From NCBI GenBank assembly GCA_046346965.1, contig JAXMHB010000015.1, positions 1-64,000 on the forward strand: a DNA stretch of 64,000 nucleotides, given 5' to 3'. Of the stretch, positions 15,689 through 23,893 are shown piece after piece (the stretch's first letter is position 1; every line of letters starts with the position of its first letter). Below the pieces are notes generated by a model, which worked only from the letters and a program-made list of their open reading frames with translations, did not search any database and was not told the origin of the DNA. The position numbers and the translations under genes are program-made. The stretch comes from JAXMHB01 sp046346965. Its GTDB lineage: Bacteria; Pseudomonadota; Gammaproteobacteria; Xanthomonadales; SZUA-5.

Positions 15689-17953
15689 ATGACCATGGAC
15701 AATCCGGTGAAACCGGCACCGACGGCTGCGGCCGCGACCCTGTCCTGGGCATACAAGTCCGACGCGCTCGAGTGGCTGCAGCACCAGGGCGTGCGCGTGC
15801 CACCCTTTGCCAGCTTCGACGCGGCTGACTGGCGCCAGCGTCCCGCCGAACTGCTCACGCAGGCGGCGCGACAGCTCGGCACGGCGGCGCGCTGGGCGGT
15901 GCGCAGTGACCGACTGCACGAAGATGCCGGCAGCGCCGGCGCATTCCACTCGCTGCTCGATCTGAACCCGCGCGAGCCGCGCAGCATTCGCGCCGCGGTC
16001 GAGCGCGTGCTGCAGAGCTACGGCACGCCCCAGGCTGCAGACCGCGTGCTGATCCAGCACTACGTGGGCGATGCCACGCTGGCCGGCGTAGCCGCCAGCT
16101 GTCTGCTGCCACAGGGCCTGGACTGCCGCGTGGTGTCCTGGGTCGCCCGCGGCGACAACACGCTGGTGACCGGCGCGGCGTCGGCCTGCTGGACCGCCTA
16201 CCTGCGCGCCAATCACGCCGGCAATGATCCGCGCTGGCGCGCGCTGCTCGGCGAGTTGCAGCGCCTGCTGCAGCAGTTGCGCGCATCGGCGGGGCGCGAA
16301 GTGGAGATCGAATGGCTGTGGAACGGACAGCTGCAGGTGGTGCAACTGCGCGCGCTGCCGGTGCGCCTGGATCCCGCCCTTGCGCCCCGGGCGACCCGCG
16401 CCCGGCGGCGCGTCCACGCGCAGGCGCGGCGCTGCCAGGGCGAGCTCCTTGGCCTGATGCCGGACTGGAATCCGGCCGAACTGCTCGGTGAACATCCGCG
16501 GCCGCTGGCGCGCTCGCTGTTTGGCGAGCTGATCAGCAATCGCAGCTGGGCCCAGGCGCGCGCATGCCTGGGCTACGCCGAGGTCCGCGGACCGCTGCTG
16601 CGCGCCATCGGCGGCCGCCCCTACGTCCGCGTCGAACGCAGTCTGCGCTCGCTGTTGCCGGCCTCCCTGGCAAGATCGCACGCGGACGCGCTGATCGCCG
16701 CGCAATTGCAGCGACTGCAGGCCGATCCCAGCCTGCACGACAAGCTGGAATTCGAAATCGCCACCGGCAGCTACGAGTACGCTCGCAGCTGGCGGCATCG
16801 CTATCCCATGCTGTCATCCGACACCCATGCGGCACTGGAGCAGGCGCTACGCGCCCAGCTGCCCGAGTTGCTGGATCCGACCGCGCTGGCGCGCGCGTAT
16901 GAAGGCGCGCGCTTCGCCCTGCGCACGCGCCACGACTGGCCGGCAGCGGACGCGCCTTTGCAGGCCTGGCGGCGGGCACTGCGGCGAGTCCGCGATCACT
17001 ACGCCCTGCCCTTTGCGCAGTCTGCGCGGCGCTGCTTTGCCTACGAGTTGCTGCTGCAATCCGCCGTCTCGGAAGGCGCCTTGAGCCCTGCGGCGCTGGC
17101 CCAGTGGCGCGCCAGCGCCCACGGCATCTATGGCGATGGCGACGCCGCGCACTGGTTCCAGGCACTGCGACCGGGCACCTTCGAGATCACCCATCCCTGC
17201 TACGGCGACCGCTTTGAGCACCTGCTGCCGCCGGCGGCGGGCCACCGCCCTGCAGCGCGCGTCCCCAGTGCGCTGGAAAGCCTGCATCGTCAGCACGCCA
17301 TCGCTTTCGACGGCGGCGCGCTGCTGCGCGGCTTCGTTTTGGCGCATCAGGCGCGCGACTGGGGCAAGCTGGCGCTGTCGTTGGCGCTTTCGGAAGGCCT
17401 GGAGCGGCTGGTGCTGCAGGCGCGAGTGCGCGGGCACACACGCGAGGATCTCTCCTGGCTGCGGCTGCGGGAGCTGGACGACAACGCATTGCCGCGCTGG
17501 CCCGACATGATCCGCCGGGCGCGCGAGGCACATGCCGAGGAGGCGCTGCTCCGACTGCCGACGCTGTGGCGTGCGGGCGAGGATGTCGACGGACTGGTGC
17601 TCGCGCCCGGCCATCCCACCTACATCGGCAGTGGCCGCGTGTGGGCGCAGACCCGCGTCGTGGATCACGACAGTACGCCGAGCACGCTGCCGCCGCGGCA
17701 GGTTCTGCTGATGGAGCGCTGCGAGCCGGGATTCGATTGGGTCTACGGCCGCCGGCCGCTGGCCCTCGTCACGGCTTACGGCGGACCCAACGCGCACGTC
17801 GCATTGCGTGCACACGAACTTGGATGTCCGGCCCTGCTCGGCGTGGGCCGCGAAATGCTGCAGCAAATGGCCGGCTCGCCAGCCATCGAGATTGATTTCG
17901 ACCAGCGCTGGTGGCGTCGCGCGCCAGTGCCCGCACAGGCACAGGAAGCATGA
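15689..17953 (+). CDS. PEP-synthase-like phosphotransferase, candidate L-glutamine kinase
   Basis: A 754-residue protein with the PEP synthase/PPDK domain order. The N-terminal ATP-grasp-like part has WAVRSDRLHED and EIEWLWNGQLQVVQLRALP. A long middle region of no known family follows. The C-terminal mobile phosphohistidine domain has TAYGGPNAH703VALRAHELGCPAL, H703 matching the swivelling phospho-His of PpsA. The PEP/pyruvate TIM barrel of true PEP synthase is missing, as in C. jejuni Cj1418. Cj1418 uses ATP (giving AMP and Pi) to phosphorylate the side-chain amide nitrogen of L-glutamine and is about this length. An AGGGGA ribosome site supports the ATG at 15689. The stop overlaps the next ATG (ATGA). 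Confidence 0.8.
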   Translation: MTMDNPVKPAPTAAAATLSWAYKSDALEWLQHQGVRVPPFASFDAADWRQRPAELLTQAARQLGTAARWAVRSDRLHEDAGSAGAFHSLLDLNPREPRSIRAAVERVLQSYGTPQAADRVLIQHYVGDATLAGVAASCLLPQGLDCRVVSWVARGDNTLVTGAASACWTAYLRANHAGNDPRWRALLGELQRLLQQLRASAGREVEIEWLWNGQLQVVQLRALPVRLDPALAPRATRARRRVHAQARRCQGELLGLMPDWNPAELLGEHPRPLARSLFGELISNRSWAQARACLGYAEVRGPLLRAIGGRPYVRVERSLRSLLPASLARSHADALIAAQLQRLQADPSLHDKLEFEIATGSYEYARSWRHRYPMLSSDTHAALEQALRAQLPELLDPTALARAYEGARFALRTRHDWPAADAPLQAWRRALRRVRDHYALPFAQSARRCFAYELLLQSAVSEGALSPAALAQWRASAHGIYGDGDAAHWFQALRPGTFEITHPCYGDRFEHLLPPAAGHRPAARVPSALESLHRQHAIAFDGGALLRGFVLAHQARDWGKLALSLALSEGLERLVLQARVRGHTREDLSWLRLRELDDNALPRWPDMIRRAREAHAEEALLRLPTLWRAGEDVDGLVLAPGHPTYIGSGRVWAQTRVVDHDSTPSTLPPRQVLLMERCEPGFDWVYGRRPLALVTAYGGPNAHVALRAHELGCPALLGVGREMLQQMAGSPAIEIDFDQRWWRRAPVPAQAQEA

Positions 17954-18699
17954 GCATCGAGTGGGACTACAGCGCACTGGCCGCGCATTACGAGAAGCGT
18001 GCACCCTATGCCGAAGCCGCGCTCGACACATTGCTGGCCGACTGCGGCCCGCCCGCGCGGGCGCACATGGTCGACATCGGCGCCGGCACCGGCCGCCTCA
18101 CGCGCTATTGGCTGCAGCGCGGCCACACGGTCGATGCGGTCGAACCCTGTGTCGAGATGCGGACCATCGGCGCGGCCCTGGCTGCGGGCGCGCGCTGGCA
18201 CGCCAGCGAGGGCGCGGCGACCGGACTACCGGACGGCTGCGCGCAACTGGTTAGTTACGGATCGTCCTTCAACGTGCTGCAGGCCGGGCCGGCGATTGCC
18301 GAGGCGAGGCGTCTGCTGGGCGCTCGTGGCCAGGTGCTGCTGTTGTGGAACCACCGCAAACTCGATGATCCATTGCAGGCTGGAATCGAAGCGCTGATTC
18401 GCACGCAGGTGCCGAACTACGGACTCGGCAGTCGGCGTCAGGACCCGCTGCCGGTCTGGCGTGCGCATGCCAGCATCGATCAGGTCCGGCATTGCGAGGC
18501 GCCCCTGCTGGCGCGCCAGCGTGTCGGCGACTTCCTGCAGGGCTTTCGCGCGCACGGCACGCTGATCCGCCAGGCCGGCGAGCGCTTCCCCGCCGTACTC
18601 GATGCCCTCGCGCGCTATCTGGACGCCCACTGTCCGGATGGCTGGATCGAGGTGCCCATGCACACGCGGGCCTGGAGTTTCCGCGTATGCAGGTCCTGA
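17950..18699 (+). CDS. Class I SAM-dependent methyltransferase
   Basis: A 249-residue Rossmann methyltransferase. Motif I is VDIGAGTGRLTRYW (SAM glycine loop), followed by an acidic end of strand 2 in VDAVEP and motif IV region VSYGSSFN. It begins with MSIEWDYSALAAHYEKRAPY, a common N-terminus for small-molecule methyltransferases. In C. jejuni two putative methyltransferases (Cj1419, Cj1420) sit in the phosphoramidate cluster and are thought to make the O-methyl group, so the same role is inferred here. The substrate is not proven by sequence. The start overlaps the upstream stop, and its last 13 bases overlap the next gene. Confidence 0.8.
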   Translation: MSIEWDYSALAAHYEKRAPYAEAALDTLLADCGPPARAHMVDIGAGTGRLTRYWLQRGHTVDAVEPCVEMRTIGAALAAGARWHASEGAATGLPDGCAQLVSYGSSFNVLQAGPAIAEARRLLGARGQVLLLWNHRKLDDPLQAGIEALIRTQVPNYGLGSRRQDPLPVWRAHASIDQVRHCEAPLLARQRVGDFLQGFRAHGTLIRQAGERFPAVLDALARYLDAHCPDGWIEVPMHTRAWSFRVCRS

Positions 18700-19457
18700 T
18701 GCTCGCGGCGGGTCGCGGCAGCCGCCTTGGGCCGGCGCGTCCCAAGTGCCTGACCGTGCTCGCAGGACGCACCCTGTTGAGCTGGCAGATCGAGGCACTG
18801 CGCGCAGCCGGCGCGACGCGGATCACCCTGGTCACGGGTTACGAGGCCGCCCAGTTGCAGGCGCAGGCCGGCATCGACGCCTGTATCCACCACGCCGACT
18901 GGGCGCACACCGGGCCGGTCGGCTCCCTCGCGGCTGGACTGGACGCCGTGGATGGACAGGGCGATTGCCTGATCGCCTACGCCGACTGTCTGTGGCACCC
19001 GGACTGGCCGCGGCGACTGCACAAGGCACGTTTGCCACTGGCATTGCCCTGCGATCGTGCCTTTGCGCAACTCTGGCAGGCGCGCTTCAGCGATCCGCTG
19101 CTGGACGCCGAAACGCTGCGAATGGAGGACTGTGGCGACCATTGGCGGCTGCGCGAGATCGGACAACGCGCCGTGCAACTGGCGGACATCGAAGCGCAGT
19201 TCATGGGTCTGCTGTGGGTGCGGCGCGACGCCCAGGCGTGGCTGCGAGAGCGTCTGGCGGCGTTGACGGACGAGGAGCGCCGCCGCCTGGACCTGACCGC
19301 GCTGCTCAGCCGCTGGCTGCAGGCGGGTGTCGAGATTGAGGCCATGCCTGGAAGCGGTGGCTGGATCGAACTCGATCGACCCGAAGATCTGGCCTTGTAC
19401 GCCCGGCGGGCGCAGGATGCCGACTGGACCCACGATTGGCGACGCGCGCCGACATGA
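18687..19457 (+). CDS. Sugar-nucleotidyltransferase-like protein, candidate phosphoglutamine cytidylyltransferase
   Basis: A 256-residue NTP_transferase (GT-A-like) protein. The N-terminal nucleotide-binding signature is LAAGRGSRLGPARPKCLTVLAG, with the conserved Arg and Lys. IAYADCLWHPDW carries an Asp expected to bind metal. MobA/choline-phosphate cytidylyltransferase-type proteins and C. jejuni Cj1416 (CTP:phosphoglutamine cytidylyltransferase) share this fold. With a glutamine-kinase-like gene two positions upstream and a CDP-amidate-hydrolase-like gene before that, the Cj1416 role is the most economical. It overlaps genes on both sides (13 bases upstream, ATGA downstream). Confidence 0.8.
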   Translation: MQVLMLAAGRGSRLGPARPKCLTVLAGRTLLSWQIEALRAAGATRITLVTGYEAAQLQAQAGIDACIHHADWAHTGPVGSLAAGLDAVDGQGDCLIAYADCLWHPDWPRRLHKARLPLALPCDRAFAQLWQARFSDPLLDAETLRMEDCGDHWRLREIGQRAVQLADIEAQFMGLLWVRRDAQAWLRERLAALTDEERRRLDLTALLSRWLQAGVEIEAMPGSGGWIELDRPEDLALYARRAQDADWTHDWRRAPT

Positions 19458-19930
19458 CACGACTGATCTGGATCACCGGTGCCGCCGGCGCGGGAAAGAC
19501 CGCCCTCGCCCGGGCCATTCACCAGCAATGGCGCGGTGCGCAGACGCTGCTGCATCTGGACGGCGACCAGTGGCGCCAGTGGCTGGGCGTCTACGGTGAG
19601 GGCTATGCGCCGGCGCAGCGACTGGCCATCGGCTCGGCGTTGGCGCGTGCCGCCGTGGGCATCGCCAGCCAGGGCGTACCGGTGGTGGCGTCGACCATCT
19701 CCGCCTTTGCCGAGATCGGCGAGATCCTGGCGACTTGTCCCGTTCGGGTGCTGCGCGTGCGTCTGCATGCCGGCATTGATGAACTGCACAAGCGGCGACC
19801 AGCGCTGTACGACCGCCGCGGCGATGATCCGCATCCGGGCCCATGGCCCTACCCGGTGGATCTGGAACTGGCGACCGATGCCGGCGTCAGCGCCGAGCAA
19901 TTGGCGGCGCAGGTGCTGGCAGCGCTGTGA
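19454..19930 (+). CDS. APS-kinase-like P-loop kinase, candidate CDP-amidate 3'-kinase
   Basis: A 158-residue kinase. The P-loop is G9AAGAGKT16, followed by HLDGD (36-38), a motif of adenylylsulfate kinases (CysC). The lid region is short (HKRRPALYDRRGDD). In C. jejuni, Cj1415, long annotated as APS kinase, instead phosphorylates the 3'-OH of cytidine diphosphoramidate. No ATP sulfurylase or other sulfate-activation gene is near, so the Cj1415 role is preferred. CysC plus sulfotransferase remains the main alternative. It overlaps both neighbours by 4 bases. Confidence 0.75.
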   Translation: MTRLIWITGAAGAGKTALARAIHQQWRGAQTLLHLDGDQWRQWLGVYGEGYAPAQRLAIGSALARAAVGIASQGVPVVASTISAFAEIGEILATCPVRVLRVRLHAGIDELHKRRPALYDRRGDDPHPGPWPYPVDLELATDAGVSAEQLAAQVLAAL

Positions 19931-20907
19931 CTGTCCCGAGCTTCGTCAGCCAGGACGCACCCGAGCTGCCCGGATTTGCGCGCTACAGCGTCGATCTCGC
20001 CTCGGCGGAACTGCCGTGCGGCGCCAGTTGGATCGCCAATGTGCTGCTGGAGCTCGGCGTGCCGATCTTCAATCCATGGGGCGCGGACACGCGGGCGGAG
20101 TGGCAGGCGCTCGGGGGCCGTCGCTTTCGCTACCAGCGCGCCGATGCCGGCTGGACGCGTTTGCTGCCGGGTCTGCGGCATGGCCGCGAGTTCTGCTTTC
20201 GAGCGGATCCGGTGCCGCGCCTGGGCCATCACTGGCCCGGCCAATACCCGGCAGTGCCGACGCTGCTGATCGTGCGCGACCCGCGTGATGCACTGTACTC
20301 GGCATGGCGCCGTGAGCGCGCGCTGGGCGCGCTCGGCCCCGAGGTCGAGTTCCCGCAGTTTCTGCACTTGCCGTTTCGACACTGGCCGTTGAGCTGGAGC
20401 GACTATCTGGCGCTGCATACCGCCGCTTGGGCACGCCAATGGCAGCGCCAGAGCGGCTTGCTGCTGCGCTTCGAGGACTGCAAGCGCGATCCCTGCGGGC
20501 AAGCCAGCCGCGTGCTGCACTGGTTGGGTATCAGCGCCAGCGATCACGCCATTCGAGCGGCGGTGGCGACATCGGCGCATCGCGAGGTCCAACGCGCCGA
20601 AGCCAAGCTGCTCGCCACCGGCGTGGCCCCAGTGGCGCTGCTGGCCGGCGGCATCGCCGAGGAATGGCGGCAGCACTACCGGGCGGACTGGCACGCCGAG
20701 TTGCCCGACTACTTGTGGGCGGTGTTCGAAGCTCTGGGCTACCGCGCCGAGCATTCGGGCAGGCCAGCGACACTGCCCGACGCGCCGCAGCTCACGGCGC
20801 TCGCCGAGCAGATCGGGATACCCGTCGAGTCGCTTGCCCTGCATGGATGCGGCGGCGGCAAAGACGGGACTCGGGACCCGGGACTCGCCAGCTTGCAAAA
20901 CGAGTAA
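19927..20907 (+). CDS. Sulfotransferase-fold protein, candidate phosphoramidate transferase
   Basis: A 326-residue protein starting at a GTG that overlaps the kinase stop. The 5'-phosphosulfate loop region is LPCGASWIANVL (residues 29-40; PKSGTTW in classic enzymes). The 3'-phosphate-binding motif is VRDPRDALYSAWR (R117-D121 core), and a later LRFEDCKRDP is also typical. The fold binds a 3'-phosphorylated nucleotide donor. The upstream kinase is predicted to make a 3'-phospho-CDP-(methyl)phosphoramidate, which resembles PAPS. I therefore infer transfer of the phosphoramidate group, though ordinary PAPS sulfation cannot be excluded. The last 13 or so codons (GTRDPGLASLQNE) and the stop are encoded by a dispersed repeat. 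Confidence 0.7.
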   Translation: MTVPSFVSQDAPELPGFARYSVDLASAELPCGASWIANVLLELGVPIFNPWGADTRAEWQALGGRRFRYQRADAGWTRLLPGLRHGREFCFRADPVPRLGHHWPGQYPAVPTLLIVRDPRDALYSAWRRERALGALGPEVEFPQFLHLPFRHWPLSWSDYLALHTAAWARQWQRQSGLLLRFEDCKRDPCGQASRVLHWLGISASDHAIRAAVATSAHREVQRAEAKLLATGVAPVALLAGGIAEEWRQHYRADWHAELPDYLWAVFEALGYRAEHSGRPATLPDAPQLTALAEQIGIPVESLALHGCGGGKDGTRDPGLASLQNE

Positions 20908-20935
20908 GCACGCCAAAGGCGAGGCCGGGACTTTG
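20866..20935 (+). repeat. Dispersed 3'-end element overlapping the sulfotransferase-like stop
   Basis: GGGACTCGGGACCCGGGACTC heptamers, then TTGCAAAACGAGTAAGCACG and AAGGCGAGGCCGGGACT. The same string recurs near 45690 and 62205. The TAA of the upstream gene is inside the CGAGTAAG motif. Confidence 0.8.
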
Positions 20936-20955
20936 TTCGAACCCGATCCCGCAAT

Positions 20956-21618
20956 TCAGACGCGATAGGCCAGCGCGCGCAGCGTGTCCGCCGCCCATTG
21001 CATCAGTGTCGGCAAGGGCTGCGGCAGCGCCATCGCGCCGCGCTCGCGCGCGTGCTGGCCATGCGCGATCTCGTCGCGCTGCATCTGCTCCAGCACCGCC
21101 CGCGTACGCACATCGCTCTCCGGCAGTCCCTGCAAGTGCTCGCCGAGATGACTCTCCACCTGGCGCTCGGTCTCCACCACGAAACCCAGACTCAGGCGAT
21201 CACCCACCAACCCCGCCCCGGCACCGATGGCGAACGCACCTGCGTACCACAAGGGATTCAGCAGACTGGGCCGGCTGTGCAGCTCCTGCAGCCGCGCTTC
21301 GCACCAGGCCAGGTGATCGCCCTCCTCGCGCGCCGCCTGCAGCAGATGCGCGCGCAATTCCGGGTCGCGCGCAACCGCCGCCTGGCCAAAGTACAGCGCC
21401 TGCGCACAGACCTCACCGGCATGATTGATCCGCATCAGGCCAGCGACGTGCGCGCGCTCGTCCTCGCTCAGCGCTGCGCGCCCGTGGGCGTCGGCCGGAC
21501 TGGCGCGATCCGGCGCATCAGCCGGTGCGTAGACGGTGCGCAAGGCGCGATCGGCCTCGGTCAACCATCGATCCAGACGCGTGGGCTGTCGCAAGGGTTG
21601 TGCGGTGGCAGTGTTCAT
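20956..21618 (-). CDS. coq7: 2-polyprenyl-3-methyl-6-methoxy-1,4-benzoquinone monooxygenase
   Basis: A 220-residue di-iron hydroxylase of ubiquinone synthesis (UbiF-equivalent, final ring hydroxylation). Iron-ligand motifs seen: INHAGEVCAQALYFGQ, EEGDHLAWCEARL, and the C-terminal ETERQVESHL and RDEIAHGQHA. The start MNTATAQPLRQ is chosen because earlier in-frame codons lie within the upstream Fe-S gene. COQ7 replaces UbiF in many proteobacteria, including Xanthomonadales. It follows the Fe-S gene by four bases, so the two are co-transcribed. It pairs functionally with ispB, which makes the quinone tail. Confidence 0.95.
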   Translation of the reverse strand: MNTATAQPLRQPTRLDRWLTEADRALRTVYAPADAPDRASPADAHGRAALSEDERAHVAGLMRINHAGEVCAQALYFGQAAVARDPELRAHLLQAAREEGDHLAWCEARLQELHSRPSLLNPLWYAGAFAIGAGAGLVGDRLSLGFVVETERQVESHLGEHLQGLPESDVRTRAVLEQMQRDEIAHGQHARERGAMALPQPLPTLMQWAADTLRALAYRV

Positions 21619-21622
21619 GGGA

Positions 21623-22783
21623 TCAAGGACGCAGGCGATCGCGCAAGCATGCCACCGGATGCGTGATCGGGAGCTCGACGCCGCGCTGCGCCAGACGCTC
21701 GCCCAGGTGCAGCGCGCAGCCGACATTAGTGGTCAGCAAGCGATCCAGTTGGGCGTCGATGATCTGATCGACGATGGGCGCCGCCAGCGCGTCGGCCTGG
21801 TCGGCGTGCAACAGCAGGTGCGGACCCGCCGCACCGCAGCAGCCAAACCCAGACTGGATCGGCACCACTTCCAACTCCGGCATCAAGGCCAGCAACTCCC
21901 ACACGGCGGCGACATCGCCGACCACGTTGCGATGCGTGCACGGCAGATACAGGCCCACCCGCTCGGCGCGCCGATGCAGGCGCGCGGACCAGTCCACCGG
22001 TGCATTCAGCAACCAGCGACAGGCTTCAACGACCCGCAAGCCCTGGGCACCTTGTCGCAACGCGGGCAGACAGCCGCTGTCCATCGCCACCACGGTCTGC
22101 GTGCGCGCGCGCTGCCAGCACTGGCGCAAGCGATCGGCCAGCAGCTGCGACTCCTTCGCCTGCCCCATATGCTGCGCCAGCGCGCCGCAGCAACCCTGGC
22201 CGGCCGGCGCCAGCAAAGGCAGCTCCAAGGCCTGTGCGCAGGCCAGCAAGGCCCGCTGCGACTCGCTTTCAAAGCTGCGTGCGGCGCAGCCCACGAACAA
22301 CACGCTGGTTGCCGCGCCAGCGCGCAAGCGCAGCGGTCGTCGCGCCCGCACCGCCATCCGCGCGCGCCGCCCCGGCATCGGCAGCCTGCGGCGCAGCGCC
22401 CCAGCCAATCCGGCGGCGCGCGCCCAGGACCCCGGGCTACGCGTCATCCAGGCGGCCAACGGCGGCAGCGGCCGCACGAACCAACGAGCGCGAGCGCCTT
22501 CGATCAACTCGCCAAAAGGCACCCCGGCCGGACATACGCGCTCACAGGCGCGACACTGCAAACAACTCTCGACAGCCGCACGCACGGAGGGCTCCGCGGC
22601 CATCGCCGCGGCCTCGGGAACTTCGCTCGCCAGCAGCCGAATCAAAGCGATACGCCCGCGCGGCGACTGCGACTCCACCCCGGACCACGCAAAGGTGGGA
22701 CAGTGCGGCAGGCACAGACCGCACATGACGCAGCCATCGGCCAAACGACGCAATGCATCCAGGGGGGTGCCGACTTCGTTCAC
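21623..22783 (-). CDS. glcF: GlcF-like (Fe-S)-binding oxidoreductase subunit
   Basis: A 386-residue protein with two ferredoxin-type [4Fe-4S] motifs near the N-terminus (CVMCGLCLPHCP and CLQCRACERVCP), then two CCG domains (GCCGALAQH and GCCGAAG) of the heterodisulfide-reductase type. This layout matches the glycolate oxidase Fe-S subunit GlcF and related D-lactate or glycerol-3-phosphate oxidase subunits. No GlcD/GlcE flavoprotein is adjacent, so the electron-donating partner is unknown and the glcF symbol is a family label. The start is GTG at 22783. Confidence 0.85.
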   Translation of the reverse strand: MNEVGTPLDALRRLADGCVMCGLCLPHCPTFAWSGVESQSPRGRIALIRLLASEVPEAAAMAAEPSVRAAVESCLQCRACERVCPAGVPFGELIEGARARWFVRPLPPLAAWMTRSPGSWARAAGLAGALRRRLPMPGRRARMAVRARRPLRLRAGAATSVLFVGCAARSFESESQRALLACAQALELPLLAPAGQGCCGALAQHMGQAKESQLLADRLRQCWQRARTQTVVAMDSGCLPALRQGAQGLRVVEACRWLLNAPVDWSARLHRRAERVGLYLPCTHRNVVGDVAAVWELLALMPELEVVPIQSGFGCCGAAGPHLLLHADQADALAAPIVDQIIDAQLDRLLTTNVGCALHLGERLAQRGVELPITHPVACLRDRLRP

Positions 22784-22898
22784 TTCGGGCTATCCTGTGC
22801 GGCTCACCCGCGCAGCGCGGGTGCGAGGCAATGCTACGGTCTGACTGACCCGTTGCGTGCGACGGCTGACTGCAGACCGAACAGAGCACTCTGGGGGC

Positions 22899-22926
22899 TT
22901 GCATGTGGCCAAACCGCCCTCTAAAC
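22899..22926 (+). promoter_or_regulatory. Weak candidate promoter for rplM-rpsI
   Basis: TTGCAT (22899-22904), 16 bases, CTAAAC (22921-22926), 41 bases before the rplM start. Both boxes are imperfect; it is listed because it is the only suitable pair in the gap. Confidence 0.3.
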
Positions 22927-22966
22927 TTGTCGGTCTTTGTAGGACTCGGTCCAGGGAGTTGGTCCA

Positions 22967-23398
22967 ATGACGACGACGGTAAGCGCAAAGCCGGAAACCG
23001 TGAAGCGCGATTGGTTTCTGGTGGATGCGTCGGGCAAGACGCTCGGCCGCCTGTGCACGGAGCTTGCGCGTCGCCTGCGCGGTAAGCACAAGCCCGTTTA
23101 TACCCCGCACGTCGATACCGGCGATTACCTCGTGGTGATCAATGCCGACAAGATCGCGGTGACGGGCAACAAGTTGAATGACAAGCTGTACCACCGCGTC
23201 ACGGGGTACATCGGCAACATCAAGACGGTGCCGCTGAAGAACCTGCTGGCCAGCCACCCGGAACGCGCGATCGAGATCGCCGTCAAGGGCATGCTGCCGA
23301 AGGGCCCGCTGGGCCGCGACATGTACCGCAAATTGAAGGTTTACAGCGGATCCGAGCATCCGCACGCGGCGCAGCAGCCCGCGGTTCTCGAGATCTGA
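22967..23398 (+). CDS. rplM: 50S ribosomal protein L13
   Basis: A 143-residue L13: WFLVDASGKTLGRLCTELARRLRGKHKPVYTPHVDTGDYLVVINADKI is the family N-terminal half, and AVKGMLPKGPLGRDMYRKLKVYSG the conserved C-terminal half. Full length (E. coli 142). It binds 23S rRNA early in large-subunit assembly. First gene of the universal rplM-rpsI operon, 13 bases before rpsI. Confidence 0.98.
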   Translation: MTTTVSAKPETVKRDWFLVDASGKTLGRLCTELARRLRGKHKPVYTPHVDTGDYLVVINADKIAVTGNKLNDKLYHRVTGYIGNIKTVPLKNLLASHPERAIEIAVKGMLPKGPLGRDMYRKLKVYSGSEHPHAAQQPAVLEI

Positions 23399-23411
23399 TA
23401 AGGAAAGCTCC

Positions 23412-23804
23412 ATGGCGATTCAGCAGTACTACGGCACCGGTCGTCGCAAGTCCTCCGCGGCTCGCGTGTTCCTGCGTCCTGGCAAAGGCCAGATCAGCGT
23501 CAACGACAAGACGCTGGATCAGTTCTTCGGCCGCGAAACCGCCCGCATGGTGGTGCGTCAGCCGCTCGAACTGACCAAGCTGGCCGATCGTTTCGACGTG
23601 CTGGTCACGGTGGAAGGTGGCGGCATGACCGGTCAGTCCGGCGCCATCCGTCTGGGCTTGGCCCGCGCGCTGGTCGAGTACGATGAAAATCTGAAGAGCG
23701 AGCTGCGCAAGGCCGGCTTCCTGACCCGCGATGCCCGCGAGGTCGAGCGCAAGAAGGTGGGTCTGCACAAAGCTCGCCGCGCCACGCAGTACAGCAAGCG
23801 CTAA
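23412..23804 (+). CDS. rpsI: 30S ribosomal protein S9
   Basis: A 130-residue S9 with the family signature YGTGRRKSSAARVFLRPGKG at the N-terminus and GGGMTGQSGAIRLGLARALVEYD in the core. The C-terminal tail ends in TQYSKR, the terminal Lys-Arg reaching the P-site tRNA anticodon loop. An AAGGAAAG ribosome site precedes the ATG. A tRNA-Gln gene starts nine bases after the stop. Confidence 0.98.
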   Translation: MAIQQYYGTGRRKSSAARVFLRPGKGQISVNDKTLDQFFGRETARMVVRQPLELTKLADRFDVLVTVEGGGMTGQSGAIRLGLARALVEYDENLKSELRKAGFLTRDAREVERKKVGLHKARRATQYSKR

Positions 23805-23813
23805 GCGTTTTAT

Positions 23814-23887
23814 TGGGAGATCGTCCAACGGTAGGACTACGGACTCTGACTCCGTCTATCTAGGTTCGAATCCTAGTCTCCCAGCCA
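23814..23887 (+). tRNA. tRNA-Gln (CTG anticodon)
   Basis: A 74-nt cloverleaf with encoded CCA. The acceptor arms TGGGAGA/TCTCCCA pair; the anticodon stem ACGGA/TCCGT closes loop CTCTGAC, anticodon CTG. The T arm is TAGGTTCGAATCCTA. It decodes CAG and complements the TTG isoacceptor at 9947. Its position suggests release from the rplM-rpsI transcript. Its 3' 19 bases are re-duplicated twice downstream. Confidence 0.95.
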
Positions 23888-23893
23888 ACACGG

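Noticed and set aside
19454..20907. Ordinary PAPS-making and sulfation module (CysC plus sulfotransferase)
   Set aside because: No ATP sulfurylase or reductive sulfate genes are near, and four coupled upstream genes match the phosphoramidate pathway better. Kept as the leading alternative, not excluded.
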